From assembly GCA_963718355.1 (NCBI GenBank), contig CAVQZA010000001.1, positions 56,839 to 120,838 on the forward strand: a DNA stretch of 64,000 bases, written 5' to 3'. The DNA is from CAVQZA01 sp963718355. GTDB taxonomy: Bacteria; Actinomycetota; Thermoleophilia; Gaiellales; Gaiellaceae. The notes below the pieces were generated by a model. The model was given only the letters and a program-made list of their open reading frames with translations. It was not told the origin of the DNA and did not search any database. Of the stretch, positions 39,050 to 47,150 are shown one piece after another. A program made the position numbers and the translations under genes. Every line of letters begins with the position of its first letter. Position 1 is the stretch's first letter.

Positions 39050-39925
39050 ATGCGAATCGCGGTCGTCGGGCTCGGCATGATGGGATCGGCGATCGCGCGC
39101 CGGCTCGAGGACGCGGATCACGAGCTCCTCGTGTGGAACCGCTCCACAGGGCCGAGCGACGAGTTCGAGAGCCGTGGAGCGACGGTGCTCGCCTCACCCG
39201 CCGAGGCGCTCCAGCACGCCGAGCTGTGCATCCTGATGCTCGCCGACGACGCCGCGATCAAGCAAGTCGCGCTCGGCCCCGACGGCGTTCTCTGCGACGG
39301 CGCGTCGGGAACGCTCATGGACATGAGCACGATCTCGATGGAGACGTCGGCGCTGGTCGCGGCGGAGGCGGAGCGCCGCGGCATCACGTTCCTCCGCTCC
39401 CCGGTGAGCGGCAACCCCGGCGTCGTGGCGGCCGGCAACCTCGGCCTCATCGTCTCCGGTCCGCGCCCCGCATTCGACGCGCTCTCGCGGACGCTGCTCG
39501 ACATCGGCCCGAACCTCTTCTACGTCGGCGAGGCCGAGGAGTCGCGCGCTGTGAAGCTCGCGCTCAATCTGATGATCGGCGGCACCGCGGAGCTGCTCGC
39601 GGAGGCGCTCGTGCTCGCCGAGGAGCACGGAATCGGCCGCCGCGAGGTGCTCGACGTGATGGCCGGCTCCGCGATCGGCAGCCCGTTCATCCGCTACAAG
39701 ACCGAGCCGCTCGTCGCCGGCGACTACTCGCCGACGTTCACGGCGCGGCTCCTCGCCAAGGATCTCGGCCTCGCGATCGAGTGCGGCCGCGCGGTCGGCG
39801 TGCCGTTGCCGATCACCGAGGCGACCGAAGCGCTCGTGCAGGACGCGATCGCGCGCGGGCTCGGCGACGACGATCTGACGGTGCTCCTGCCGAGGCTGAG
39901 GCAAGCGGCCGGGCTCGACTCGTAA
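39050..39925 (+). CDS. NAD(P)-dependent 3-hydroxyisobutyrate dehydrogenase-like oxidoreductase
   Basis: Beta-hydroxyacid dehydrogenase family protein of 291 aa. The Rossmann motif is VVGLGMMGSAIARRL at residues 4-18. The substrate motif SPVSGNPGVVAAGNL and the catalytic Lys in AVKLALNLMIGGTAELLAEALVLAE are present. Substrates of the family include 3-hydroxyisobutyrate, tartronate semialdehyde and related acids or imines; not assignable here. The next gene starts on the base after its TAA, so three dehydrogenase genes (39050-41706) form one operon. Confidence 0.9.
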   Translation: MRIAVVGLGMMGSAIARRLEDADHELLVWNRSTGPSDEFESRGATVLASPAEALQHAELCILMLADDAAIKQVALGPDGVLCDGASGTLMDMSTISMETSALVAAEAERRGITFLRSPVSGNPGVVAAGNLGLIVSGPRPAFDALSRTLLDIGPNLFYVGEAEESRAVKLALNLMIGGTAELLAEALVLAEEHGIGRREVLDVMAGSAIGSPFIRYKTEPLVAGDYSPTFTARLLAKDLGLAIECGRAVGVPLPITEATEALVQDAIARGLGDDDLTVLLPRLRQAAGLDS

Positions 39926-40906
39926 ATGCGCGCCGCGGTCACCCAGGCGACCTCGACGATGGCCGTCGTCGACGTCGCGGAGCCCGGCGCTCCCGGCCCC
40001 GGCGAGGTGGTCGTCCACCCCGAGGCGGTCGGGCTATGCGGCTCGGACTTCCACTACTTTCACGGCGACATCCCCGACGTGGCCTACCCGCGGATTCAGG
40101 GCCACGAGTTCTCGGCGATCCTCGAAGAGAGCGGCGGGCGCGTCGCGGTGCTTCCACTCTCGTCCTGCGGCGAGTGCTACCCCTGCCGGATCGGGCGCGT
40201 GAACGCTTGCGCGAACATCAGCCTGATCGGAATCCACCGCGACGGCGCCCTGCAGGAGCGTCTCACCGTTCCCGCGGCAAACGTGTTTCCCGTTGACGGG
40301 CTCGACCCGAGGCTCACCGCGTTCGTCGAGCCGATGTCGATCGCTGTGCGGACGGTCGTGCGCGGCAGGGTCGAGGCGGGCGAGCACGTGCTCGTGCTCG
40401 GCGCGGGCCCGATCGGCCAAGCGGTCGCGATCGCTGCGCTCGATCGCGGCGCCGAGGTGCTGCTCGTCGACCGGCTCGAAAGCCGACTCGCGCTCTCGGG
40501 CGCCGAGTCCCGCGTCGTCGGGCCCGACGACGATCTCGCCGCGCTCGCCCGCGCGTGGGCCGGCGACGCGCCGCAGGTCGTGATCGAGGCGACCGGCGCG
40601 CCCGAGCCGACGCGCGCCGCACTCGACGCAGTCTCGCCGGCCGGCCGCCTCGTGATCGTCGGCCTGTCCGACTTCGAAGTCCCGTTCCGCATCGGCACCC
40701 TCCCGTTCCGGGAGCTCGACGTGCTCGGCGTCAGCTGCCAGACGCCCGAGGAGTTCGGCGTCGCCATCGACATCGTCTCGCGCCACCAGGACGCGGTGGC
40801 GCCGCTGCTCACGCACGACTTCTCGCTGGAGGAGGCGCCCCAGGCGATCGCGTATGCGATCGACCATCCCGACGAGGTGATGAAGGCGGTGGTTCACGTT
40901 CCATGA
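39926..40906 (+). CDS. Zinc-dependent alcohol (polyol/sorbitol-type) dehydrogenase
   Basis: Medium-chain dehydrogenase of 326 aa. The catalytic zinc site is GLCGSDFHYF with the GHEF motif, the structural zinc lobe is CGECYPCRIGRVNAC, and the NAD(P) motif is LGAGPIGQAVAIAAL. It resembles sorbitol, galactitol or threonine dehydrogenases. It is immediately between a hydroxyacid dehydrogenase and a short-chain dehydrogenase gene, suggesting stepwise oxidation of a sugar alcohol or sugar acid (inference). Confidence 0.9.
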   Translation: MRAAVTQATSTMAVVDVAEPGAPGPGEVVVHPEAVGLCGSDFHYFHGDIPDVAYPRIQGHEFSAILEESGGRVAVLPLSSCGECYPCRIGRVNACANISLIGIHRDGALQERLTVPAANVFPVDGLDPRLTAFVEPMSIAVRTVVRGRVEAGEHVLVLGAGPIGQAVAIAALDRGAEVLLVDRLESRLALSGAESRVVGPDDDLAALARAWAGDAPQVVIEATGAPEPTRAALDAVSPAGRLVIVGLSDFEVPFRIGTLPFRELDVLGVSCQTPEEFGVAIDIVSRHQDAVAPLLTHDFSLEEAPQAIAYAIDHPDEVMKAVVHVP

Positions 40907-41706
40907 ACGCTGAGCAGATCTTCGACGTTCGCGACGCGCGGGCGATCGTCACAGGCGCGGCCAGCGGGCTCGGCTTCGCGATCGCGGAGGTGCTCGCGGA
41001 CTGCGGGGCCAGAGTGACTCTGACCGACGTCGACGACGACCGGCTCGCGGAGGTGACCTCCAGTCTCACCGCGCGCGGCTGCGACGTTCGCTCCGCCCAC
41101 GTCGACGTCGCCGACCCGGCCTCGGTGCAGGCCGCATTCGACGAGCTGGTCGCCGAGCAGGGCGGCGTCGACGTTGCCGTCGCGAACGCCGGCATCGCAG
41201 GCGTTCCGGGCTTCGGCGTCGACGGCGGCGAGGAGCTCGGCACGGTCGCCGACGAGGTCTGGCGCGAGGTGCTCTCGATCAACCTCGACGGCGTCCTTCA
41301 CACGATGCGCTCGGCCGCCGCGGTGATGAAGCCGCAGGGCTCCGGGCGGATCATCGCCATTGCGTCGACGGCCGGCCTCGCCCCCGAGGCCCTCGTCTGT
41401 TACGGCTACGCGGCCGCGAAGGGCGCGGTCGTGAACATGTCGAAGCAGGCCGCGCTCGAGCTCGCGCCGTTCGGCGTCAACGTCAACGTGATCGCGCCCG
41501 GCCCGACCAAGACGCGGATCGGCGGCGGGGTCACGCCCGAGATCGAGCAGGCGTGGTCGGCACTGGTGCCGATGGGCCGGATGGGCGAGGCCGAGGAGCT
41601 CAAGGGCGTCGCGCTCCTGCTCTCCTCACCCGCATCGAGCTTCATGACCGGCGCGGTGATCGCGATCGACGGCGGCCAGCTGTTGCACGAGCCGGGCGGG
41701 CGCTAG
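40903..41706 (+). CDS. Short-chain dehydrogenase/reductase (SDR)
   Basis: Classical SDR of 267 aa. The cofactor motif is TGAASGLGF, an acidic residue ends beta-2 (LTDVDDD, suggesting NAD preference), NAG appears in VANAGIAG, and the active-site Tyr-x-x-x-Lys is in YGYAAAKG with Ser upstream in AIASTAG. The ATG overlaps the previous stop by 4 bases. Third enzyme of the putative sugar/polyol oxidation operon. The stop shares CTAG with the convergent hydrolase. Confidence 0.92.
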   Translation: MNAEQIFDVRDARAIVTGAASGLGFAIAEVLADCGARVTLTDVDDDRLAEVTSSLTARGCDVRSAHVDVADPASVQAAFDELVAEQGGVDVAVANAGIAGVPGFGVDGGEELGTVADEVWREVLSINLDGVLHTMRSAAAVMKPQGSGRIIAIASTAGLAPEALVCYGYAAAKGAVVNMSKQAALELAPFGVNVNVIAPGPTKTRIGGGVTPEIEQAWSALVPMGRMGEAEELKGVALLLSSPASSFMTGAVIAIDGGQLLHEPGGR

Positions 41707-42461
41707 CCGACGAACGCGGCGATCGCGTCGACCGGGTCGCGCGACTCGTCGAAGATCACATGGCCGAGCCCGGGGAATGTCGTCACGGTCGCGTCCGGGA
41801 TCTCCCCGGCCCACACGCGGGCCTGCTCGACCGGGATCAGCCGGTCAGCCTCGCCCCACAACACGAGCGTCGGTGCCGCGACGCGATGCAGCCACTTCTT
41901 GAGCTTCGGATCGTACGGCCGCTCCCTCGCGATCTGTGCGAACGACATCGCCTCCCGTTGGCGATCGGCGAGAAACTCCGGCGTCGGCGGCGGTGCGCCT
42001 TCGAAGATCGACATGTCCGCGTAGAGGTACGACAGCACCTCCTCGTCGGGGATGCTGAAGAAGTCGACCGTCGGATGCTCGTCGTCCCTGAGCCCGAACG
42101 GGCACGCGAGCACGAGCCTGCGCACGAGCCGCGGCTGCTGGATCGCGACCATCGTCGCCAGGTAGCCGCCCATCGACTGGCCGGCGAACGAGATCTCCCC
42201 GAGCCCGAGCTGGTCGAAGAGGTCGAAGTAGTGCAGGACGTAGTCCTGGATCGAGTCGATGCTTGGGTCGTCGGCCGATGCGCCGAAGCCCGGATGATTG
42301 GGCACGATCAGCGTCGCGTGCTCGGCCAGCGGCAGCAGCCAGTCGAACCCCGACGCGGTGCCCGCCCCGTGGAAGAACACGAGCGGCGGCCCCTCGCCCG
42401 CGGTGAGGACGGCCGTGTCGATCCCGTTGACGTCGTAGCGGGTCTCCGTGTACTCGGGCAA
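41703..42461 (-). CDS. Alpha/beta-fold hydrolase
   Basis: Hydrolase of 252 aa with the catalytic triad visible: Ser in GQSMGGYL, Asp in WGEADRLIP and His in GLGHVIFDE. The oxyanion region is FFHGAGTASGFDWL. It resembles meta-cleavage-product hydrolases and esterases; the substrate is unknown. No ATG is suitably placed; a TTG at 42461 gives the expected N-terminus (PEYTETRYDVNGIDTAVLTAGEG). The start is 2 bases from the end of the upstream membrane protein gene. Confidence 0.82.
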   Translation of the reverse strand: MPEYTETRYDVNGIDTAVLTAGEGPPLVFFHGAGTASGFDWLLPLAEHATLIVPNHPGFGASADDPSIDSIQDYVLHYFDLFDQLGLGEISFAGQSMGGYLATMVAIQQPRLVRRLVLACPFGLRDDEHPTVDFFSIPDEEVLSYLYADMSIFEGAPPPTPEFLADRQREAMSFAQIARERPYDPKLKKWLHRVAAPTLVLWGEADRLIPVEQARVWAGEIPDATVTTFPGLGHVIFDESRDPVDAIAAFVG

Positions 42462-42463
42462 GG

Positions 42464-43024
42464 CTAGGAGAACGGCTTGGCGGTCATGTCGATCACGATC
42501 AGGATCAGCAGCGCCGTGTCGAAGCGGAAGACCGTGAAGAGGCGGTTCACGCGGCGCCCGACCTCCTCGGAGTCCGGCCCGAGCTCCTGAGCCGCCTTGT
42601 CGATGCGCCCTAGCTCGGGCCCGACGAAGCTGACGCCCACCGTCGCCGCGATCGCCCAGCCGACGAGCGCGAAGTCGACCCAGAACGAGCCCCAGCTCCA
42701 GCCGCCCTTCTGCATCAGCGCGACGCCGAACGCGAATGCCACGAACAGCGCGGGCGTGTAGATGCGCGTCCCGACCCAAGTGCCCATCCGCCCGAGTGCC
42801 GCGAGCGTCGGCCCGTCCGACTTGCGCTCGAACACGATCCCGAGCGTCGTCAGGGTGATGTCGCCGCCGACCCAGATCACGATCGCGAGCACGTGGCACG
42901 CCTTGTAGATCTGGTACGAGTCCGGCGCGAACCAGAGAAAGATCACGGCGCCGATCAGCAGCACGAGCCCGGCGAGCACAGCCGACCGGCTCAGGGGTGC
43001 GACCGCTGGGGTGGACGCCTCCAC
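42464..43024 (-). CDS. DUF2269-like integral membrane protein
   Basis: Membrane protein of 186 aa with about five hydrophobic segments. The second begins YQIYKACHVLAIVIWVGGDITLTTLG, with a His in the helix as in DUF2269/CopD-like proteins, and the last is RFDTALLILIVIDMTAKPF. Some relatives are thought to bind haem or move copper, but the function is not established. GTG start at 43024. Co-transcribed with the downstream hydrolase. Confidence 0.75.
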   Translation of the reverse strand: MEASTPAVAPLSRSAVLAGLVLLIGAVIFLWFAPDSYQIYKACHVLAIVIWVGGDITLTTLGIVFERKSDGPTLAALGRMGTWVGTRIYTPALFVAFAFGVALMQKGGWSWGSFWVDFALVGWAIAATVGVSFVGPELGRIDKAAQELGPDSEEVGRRVNRLFTVFRFDTALLILIVIDMTAKPFS

Positions 43025-43093
43025 GACGCGCAAGAGTGAACAGGATCGCCTGGACCGAATCAAGTCGGCCGTCCGGTAGCATCGCCCGGGCCT

Positions 43094-43182
43094 GGAGAGG
43101 TGTCCGAGTGGCCTAAGGAGCGCGACTGGAAATCGCGTATCTGCCGAAAGGTGGATCGCGGGTTCAAATCCCGCCCTCTCCG
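43094..43182 (+). tRNA. tRNA-Ser(GGA)
   Basis: A class II tRNA of 89 nt. The acceptor stem pairs GGAGAGG with CCTCTCC, the anticodon loop CTGGAAA carries GGA, the variable arm is long and the T arm is CGGGTTCAAATCCCG. CCA is not encoded. This is the third serine tRNA in the window. Confidence 0.95.
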
Positions 43183-43187
43183 TTCGA

Positions 43188-44228
43188 ATGCAAGCGCGAC
43201 TCCGGCTGACACGACGGCAGATTCTCGCGTTCCGCCGAAGAGTCGGCGGGCTCGACCAGCGAATGCCTGCAGGCCCGGATTCGTTGCGGCGGGCGGCCTG
43301 GGCCGGCCTGCAGGACAGCATGCCGAGAGCGGCGCTCCTCTCGCTGCACGCGCGGGTCGACGGGATCGATCCGTCGACGCTGGAGGATTCCTCGCTCGCC
43401 CAGCTCTGGGGTCCGCGGTACAGCACCTACGTCGTCGCCAAGCGCGATTTCGCCCTGTTCTCGCGGGGACGACATCCGGAAGACGCGAAGGGCCGCCTGC
43501 GGGCCGAGCATGTGGCCGAACGCCTGCACACCCACCTTGGCGGCGCGCGCATGACGGATCGAGAGGCAGGCCGCGCCCTCGGTGTCGGCAACGGCCTGAG
43601 GTACGCCGCGACCACCGGCACCGTGGCGATCCGCTGGGACGGCGCGCGGGCGCCGATCATCTGGACGGTCGACGCGGCGCAGGTCGACCCGGCCGACGCG
43701 CGGCGCGAGCTCGCCACTCGCTACCTCCACATCTTCGGCCCGACAACGGCGGAAGCCTTCGCTCGCTGGGCCGGGATCTCCCGGCGCTCCGGAACCAAGG
43801 CGTTTGCCTCACTCGACGGGTCGCTGCTGCCTGTGCGGTCACCGCTCGGCGAGGAGTGGCTACTCGCCGCCGACGAGGCCGCCGTGCGTGTTGCCGAAAC
43901 CGCCGACCCGCCGGCGCGCCTGCTGCCGAGCGGCGATGCTTACTTTCTGCTCGACGGAGCGGAACGGGAGCTCCTCGTCCCACAAGCCGATCGGCGCTCG
44001 CTGCTCTGGACGCCCCGCGTGTGGCCCGGCGCGCTCCTCGTCGCCGGCGAGATCTGCGGAACCTGGAGGCGCGCGCGCCACACGGTGCGGATCGACCCCT
44101 GGGTGCGCCTGTCTCGTGGGACACGCGACGCCGTCGAGGCCGAGGCCGGCGCCCTACCCCTACCCGGAGTCGACCGGCCGATCGAGGTCGTGTGGGACAC
44201 CTTTCCGCATGAAAAGGAGACGAGATGA
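43188..44228 (+). CDS. Winged-helix protein of the AlkZ-like DNA glycosylase family
   Basis: Protein of 346 aa of the HTH_42 (PF06224) family, which includes DNA glycosylases that unhook crosslinks (AlkZ/YcaQ). Visible blocks are AAWAGLQDSMPRAALLSLHARVDG, LWGPRYSTYVVAKRDFALFS, and TRYLHIFGPTTAEAFARWAGIS. The Gln-Asp in LQDS may be the family's catalytic Q-x-[QD] element, but the spacing differs from AlkZ, so activity is uncertain. It starts 5 bases after tRNA-Ser(GGA). Confidence 0.8.
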   Translation: MQARLRLTRRQILAFRRRVGGLDQRMPAGPDSLRRAAWAGLQDSMPRAALLSLHARVDGIDPSTLEDSSLAQLWGPRYSTYVVAKRDFALFSRGRHPEDAKGRLRAEHVAERLHTHLGGARMTDREAGRALGVGNGLRYAATTGTVAIRWDGARAPIIWTVDAAQVDPADARRELATRYLHIFGPTTAEAFARWAGISRRSGTKAFASLDGSLLPVRSPLGEEWLLAADEAAVRVAETADPPARLLPSGDAYFLLDGAERELLVPQADRRSLLWTPRVWPGALLVAGEICGTWRRARHTVRIDPWVRLSRGTRDAVEAEAGALPLPGVDRPIEVVWDTFPHEKETR

Positions 44229-45592
44229 CCGAGCGAGCGTTCGACGTAGTCGTGATCGGAGCCGGCCCTGCCGGCGAGGTGTGCGCCGGCCGGCTCGCTG
44301 AGGCCGGGCTCGAGGTGGCGATCGTCGAGCGCTACCTCTTCGGCGGCGAGTGCTCGTTCTTCGCGTGCATGCCGTCGAAGGCGCTGCTTCGTCCCGCGGA
44401 GGCGCTCGCCGAGGTGCGGCGCGTCCCCGGGGCCGCGCAGGCGGTCACCGGGAAGCTCGACGTGAAGGCGGTGCTTGACCGGCGCGACGAGGTCGTCCAC
44501 AACCTCGACGACTCGTCGCAGCTGCCCTGGCTCGAGACGCGGGGAGTGACGGCCATCCGGGGCGACGCGCGACTTGCGGGCGAGCGCCGCGTCATCGTCG
44601 GCGACGAGGCACTCGTCGTGCGCAAGGCTGTCGTCGTCGCGGTCGGCAGCGACCCGCTGATCCCGCCGATTCCGGGGCTCGCAGAGTCGGCGCCCTGGAC
44701 GAACCGCGAGATCACGGTCACCGAGGAGGTTCCCGCGAGGCTCGTGATCCTCGGAGGCGGCGTGGTCGGGGTCGAGATGGCGCAGGCGTTCTCGTCGTTC
44801 GGCTCGCAGGTGACGGTGATCGAGGGTGGCCCGCGTCTTCTCGCGCGCGAGGAGCCCTTCGCCGCGGAGCAGGTGACCGCGGCGTTGCGCGACGCGGGAG
44901 TCGACGTCCGCCTCGGCACAAAGGCGGCCGCGGTGAGCCGCGACGACGACGGTGTCACGGTCCAGCTCGACGACGGCAGCTCGGTCGCAGGTGACGAGCT
45001 GCTGGTCGCGGTCGGTCGCCGGCCACCGACGATCGACCTCGGCCTGGAGACGGTGGGGCTCGAGCCCGGCAAGACGATTCCCGTCGACGACCGCTGCCGT
45101 TCGCTCGGCTCCGACTGGCTCTACGCGATCGGCGACGTCAACGGCCGCGCGCTGCTCACGCACATGGGCAAATACCACGCGAGGATCGCCGCGGACACGA
45201 TCCTCGGCAAGGAGCGCGCGATCGTCGCCGACGGCGGCAGCTCACCGCGCGTGATCTTCACCGACCCGCAGGTCTGCGCCGTCGGCCACACCGAGGCCTC
45301 GGCACGAGAGGCGGGGATCCGCGTCCGCATCGTCGAGCGGGAGACGTCGGGCAACGCGGGCGGCAGCTTCTACGGGCGCGGCACGGTCGGAACATTCCGC
45401 CTCGTCGTCGACGAGGACCGCGGCGTGATCGTCGGCGCAACCGTCACCGGCTCGGAGGTGGCGGACTTCCTCCACGCGGCGACGATCGCCGTCGTCGGCG
45501 AGGTGCCGCTCGAGCGGCTCTACCACGCGGTGCCGTCGTTCCCAACGCGCAGCGAGGTCTGGCTCAACCTGCTGAACGAGTACGGGGTCTAG
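44225..45592 (+). CDS. FAD-dependent pyridine nucleotide-disulfide oxidoreductase (dihydrolipoamide/mercuric reductase-like)
   Basis: Flavoprotein of 455 aa. FAD motif VVIGAGPAGEVCAGRL, redox pair Cys43 and Cys48 (GECSFFACMPSK), NAD motif LGGGVVGVEMAQAFSSFG, and second FAD site YAIGDVNGRALLTHMGKYHARIA. The C-terminal active-site segment reads HAVPSFPTRSEVW, where lipoamide dehydrogenases have HAHPT. Substitution of the second His, and SFFA between the cysteines, suggest a substrate other than lipoamide. No pyruvate dehydrogenase genes are near. Its ATG overlaps the AlkZ-like gene stop. Confidence 0.88.
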   Translation: MTERAFDVVVIGAGPAGEVCAGRLAEAGLEVAIVERYLFGGECSFFACMPSKALLRPAEALAEVRRVPGAAQAVTGKLDVKAVLDRRDEVVHNLDDSSQLPWLETRGVTAIRGDARLAGERRVIVGDEALVVRKAVVVAVGSDPLIPPIPGLAESAPWTNREITVTEEVPARLVILGGGVVGVEMAQAFSSFGSQVTVIEGGPRLLAREEPFAAEQVTAALRDAGVDVRLGTKAAAVSRDDDGVTVQLDDGSSVAGDELLVAVGRRPPTIDLGLETVGLEPGKTIPVDDRCRSLGSDWLYAIGDVNGRALLTHMGKYHARIAADTILGKERAIVADGGSSPRVIFTDPQVCAVGHTEASAREAGIRVRIVERETSGNAGGSFYGRGTVGTFRLVVDEDRGVIVGATVTGSEVADFLHAATIAVVGEVPLERLYHAVPSFPTRSEVWLNLLNEYGV

Positions 45593-46101
45593 CTCTTGCC
45601 GGCGACCGACGACACGTAGGTCGCCACCGCCTGGATCTGCGCGGCGCTGAGTGTCGCCTTGAAGGGCGGCATGATCTTGCCCCCGTTCGTCACCTGCTTC
45701 ACCACCCGCGCCTGGTCGGGCTTGAGCTGATCGAGGTCCGGCCCGACCTTCCCGGTCGCATTCGCGTCCTTGAGCGTGTGGCACTGCGCACAGCCGGCGG
45801 TCGTGAACACCTTCTTGCCCGCGGCGAGCACAGCGGGGCTCGGGCCGGTGGCCGCAGGTGGCGAAGTCGCAGCCTCGGAGCTCGAGGTCGAGTCCTTTGC
45901 GACCAGGATCACGGTCAGGATCATCGCCACGAAGAACCCGAAGGCGACCAGGACGTACGCCTTGATCCCCTTCTTCCCCGGGAAGTCCGGATTGCGCCGC
46001 GGGAGCACGAACGACGAGATCAGCGCGAAGAGAATGAACGCAAGGGCGACGCCGCCCAGGATGATCTTCGCGCTCGTGGGGAGGCCCTCGGCAACCAGCA
46101 T
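45589..46101 (-). CDS. Membrane-anchored c-type cytochrome
   Basis: Protein of 170 aa with two N-terminal membrane helices (KIILGGVALAFILFALISSFV and a second after GIKAYVLV). A Ser/Pro/Thr-rich linker leads to an extracytoplasmic cytochrome c domain. Haem is attached at CAQCH, and the distal Met is probably in GGKIMPPFKATLS. It would carry electrons near terminal oxidases; none is encoded here. The ATG at 46101 gives a compact N-terminus. The stop shares CTAG with the upstream flavoprotein gene. Confidence 0.88.
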   Translation of the reverse strand: MLVAEGLPTSAKIILGGVALAFILFALISSFVLPRRNPDFPGKKGIKAYVLVAFGFFVAMILTVILVAKDSTSSSEAATSPPAATGPSPAVLAAGKKVFTTAGCAQCHTLKDANATGKVGPDLDQLKPDQARVVKQVTNGGKIMPPFKATLSAAQIQAVATYVSSVAGKS

Positions 46102-46142
46102 CGGCAGGAACCTACCATGGCTCGAAGACAGATACTTGCGCC

Positions 46143-46614
46143 ATGGATCGCTTCGTGGAGCAGGTCTTCGAGCTCGTGCTCCGGCGCCCGCCCGACGAGG
46201 ACGCCCTCGCGAGCGCGCTCGAGCGGCTCGAGTCCGGGAAGCTCTCGCACGCCGGCCTGGTCGCGGAGCTCGTCGCGAGTGTCGAGTTCGCGCAGCTGCA
46301 CGCGCTCGACGACGCAGTCGCGTTCGCGACGTGGGCGCGCCTGGGGGGGGCGGGCCGCCGGCAGCGACGAGCGCGTGATCGAGATCCCCTGGGTGCTCTC
46401 GCGCTACCGCGGCGAGGCGCGCGTGCTCGACGTCGGCAGCGCGCGGGCCGGGCTCCACATCGAGGAGCACGAGCTGTACGGCCACGACGGCGAGGGCTGG
46501 CGCTCGACCGACGCGCTCGACGCGGGCTACGGGACGACGGGCGCGGCCACCTCCGGCGTGCTCTGCGCGGATCTCCACCCCGGTGGCCCTCTCCGCGGGC
46601 TCAGCGGATTTTGA
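46143..46614 (+). pseudogene. Decayed DUF4214-like/SAM methyltransferase gene
   Basis: The N-terminal part MDRFVEQVFELVLRRPPDEDAL onward is a DUF4214-like helical module, open from 46143. In a run of eight G (46343-46350) the frame must lose one G to continue as AAGSDERVIEIPWVLSRYRGEARVLDVGSA, the beginning of a methyltransferase domain. Right after motif I it jumps to what looks like the C-terminal end of such a protein (EEHELYGHDGEGW, then SGVLCADLHPGG). So there is both a frameshift and an internal loss of most of the catalytic domain. Confidence 0.6.
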
Positions 46615-46651
46615 GGCGCGCCGCGGGGCGATACAGCTAGTCTCCCGCGCT

Positions 46652-47119
46652 ATGAACGAACGGAAGTCGGATCACCTGACGCTGGCCCAGAAGGAGGCGC
46701 TCGAGGCCGAGCTCGCCGAGCTCGAGGGCCCGAAGCGCGCCGAGATGGTGCAGGCGATCGCGACGGCGCGCAGCTTCGGCGACCTCTCCGAGAACTTCGA
46801 GTACCACGCGGCGAAGAACGAGCAGGGACTGCTGGAGCGCCGGATCCTCATCCTGCGCGAGCGGCTCAACAACGCCGTGCTGATCGACGAAGACGCGGCC
46901 GCCGAGAGCGGCGAGGTCGCGGTCGGCTCGCACGTGACGATCGAGGACGAGGACGGCGAGACGATGAAGGTGGAGATCTCGAGCGTCGGCGGCGCCGGAA
47001 CGGTCTCGCCCGACTCGCCGCTCGGCACCGCGCTCCTGGGAGCGAAGGTCGGCGACGAGGTGAAGGTCACCGCGCCGAAGAGCTCCTGGAAAGCTCGCGT
47101 CGTCTCGATCGGCCGCTAG
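46652..47119 (+). CDS. greA: Transcription elongation factor GreA
   Basis: Rescues backtracked RNA polymerase by stimulating transcript cleavage; 155 aa. The N-terminal coiled coil has the typical ARSFGDLSENFEYHAAKNEQGLLERRI, with the acidic tip residues Asp and Glu. The C-terminal domain has GSHVTIEDEDGETMKVEISSVG and SPLGTALLGAKVGDEVKVTAPKSSWKARVVSI. A TAGTCT -10 candidate (46638-46643) lies eight bases from the ATG, so the leader is very short or absent. Confidence 0.95.
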   Translation: MNERKSDHLTLAQKEALEAELAELEGPKRAEMVQAIATARSFGDLSENFEYHAAKNEQGLLERRILILRERLNNAVLIDEDAAAESGEVAVGSHVTIEDEDGETMKVEISSVGGAGTVSPDSPLGTALLGAKVGDEVKVTAPKSSWKARVVSIGR

Positions 47120-47150
47120 CCTTCCGCGCATACGACGGTGGCCCCTCCTC

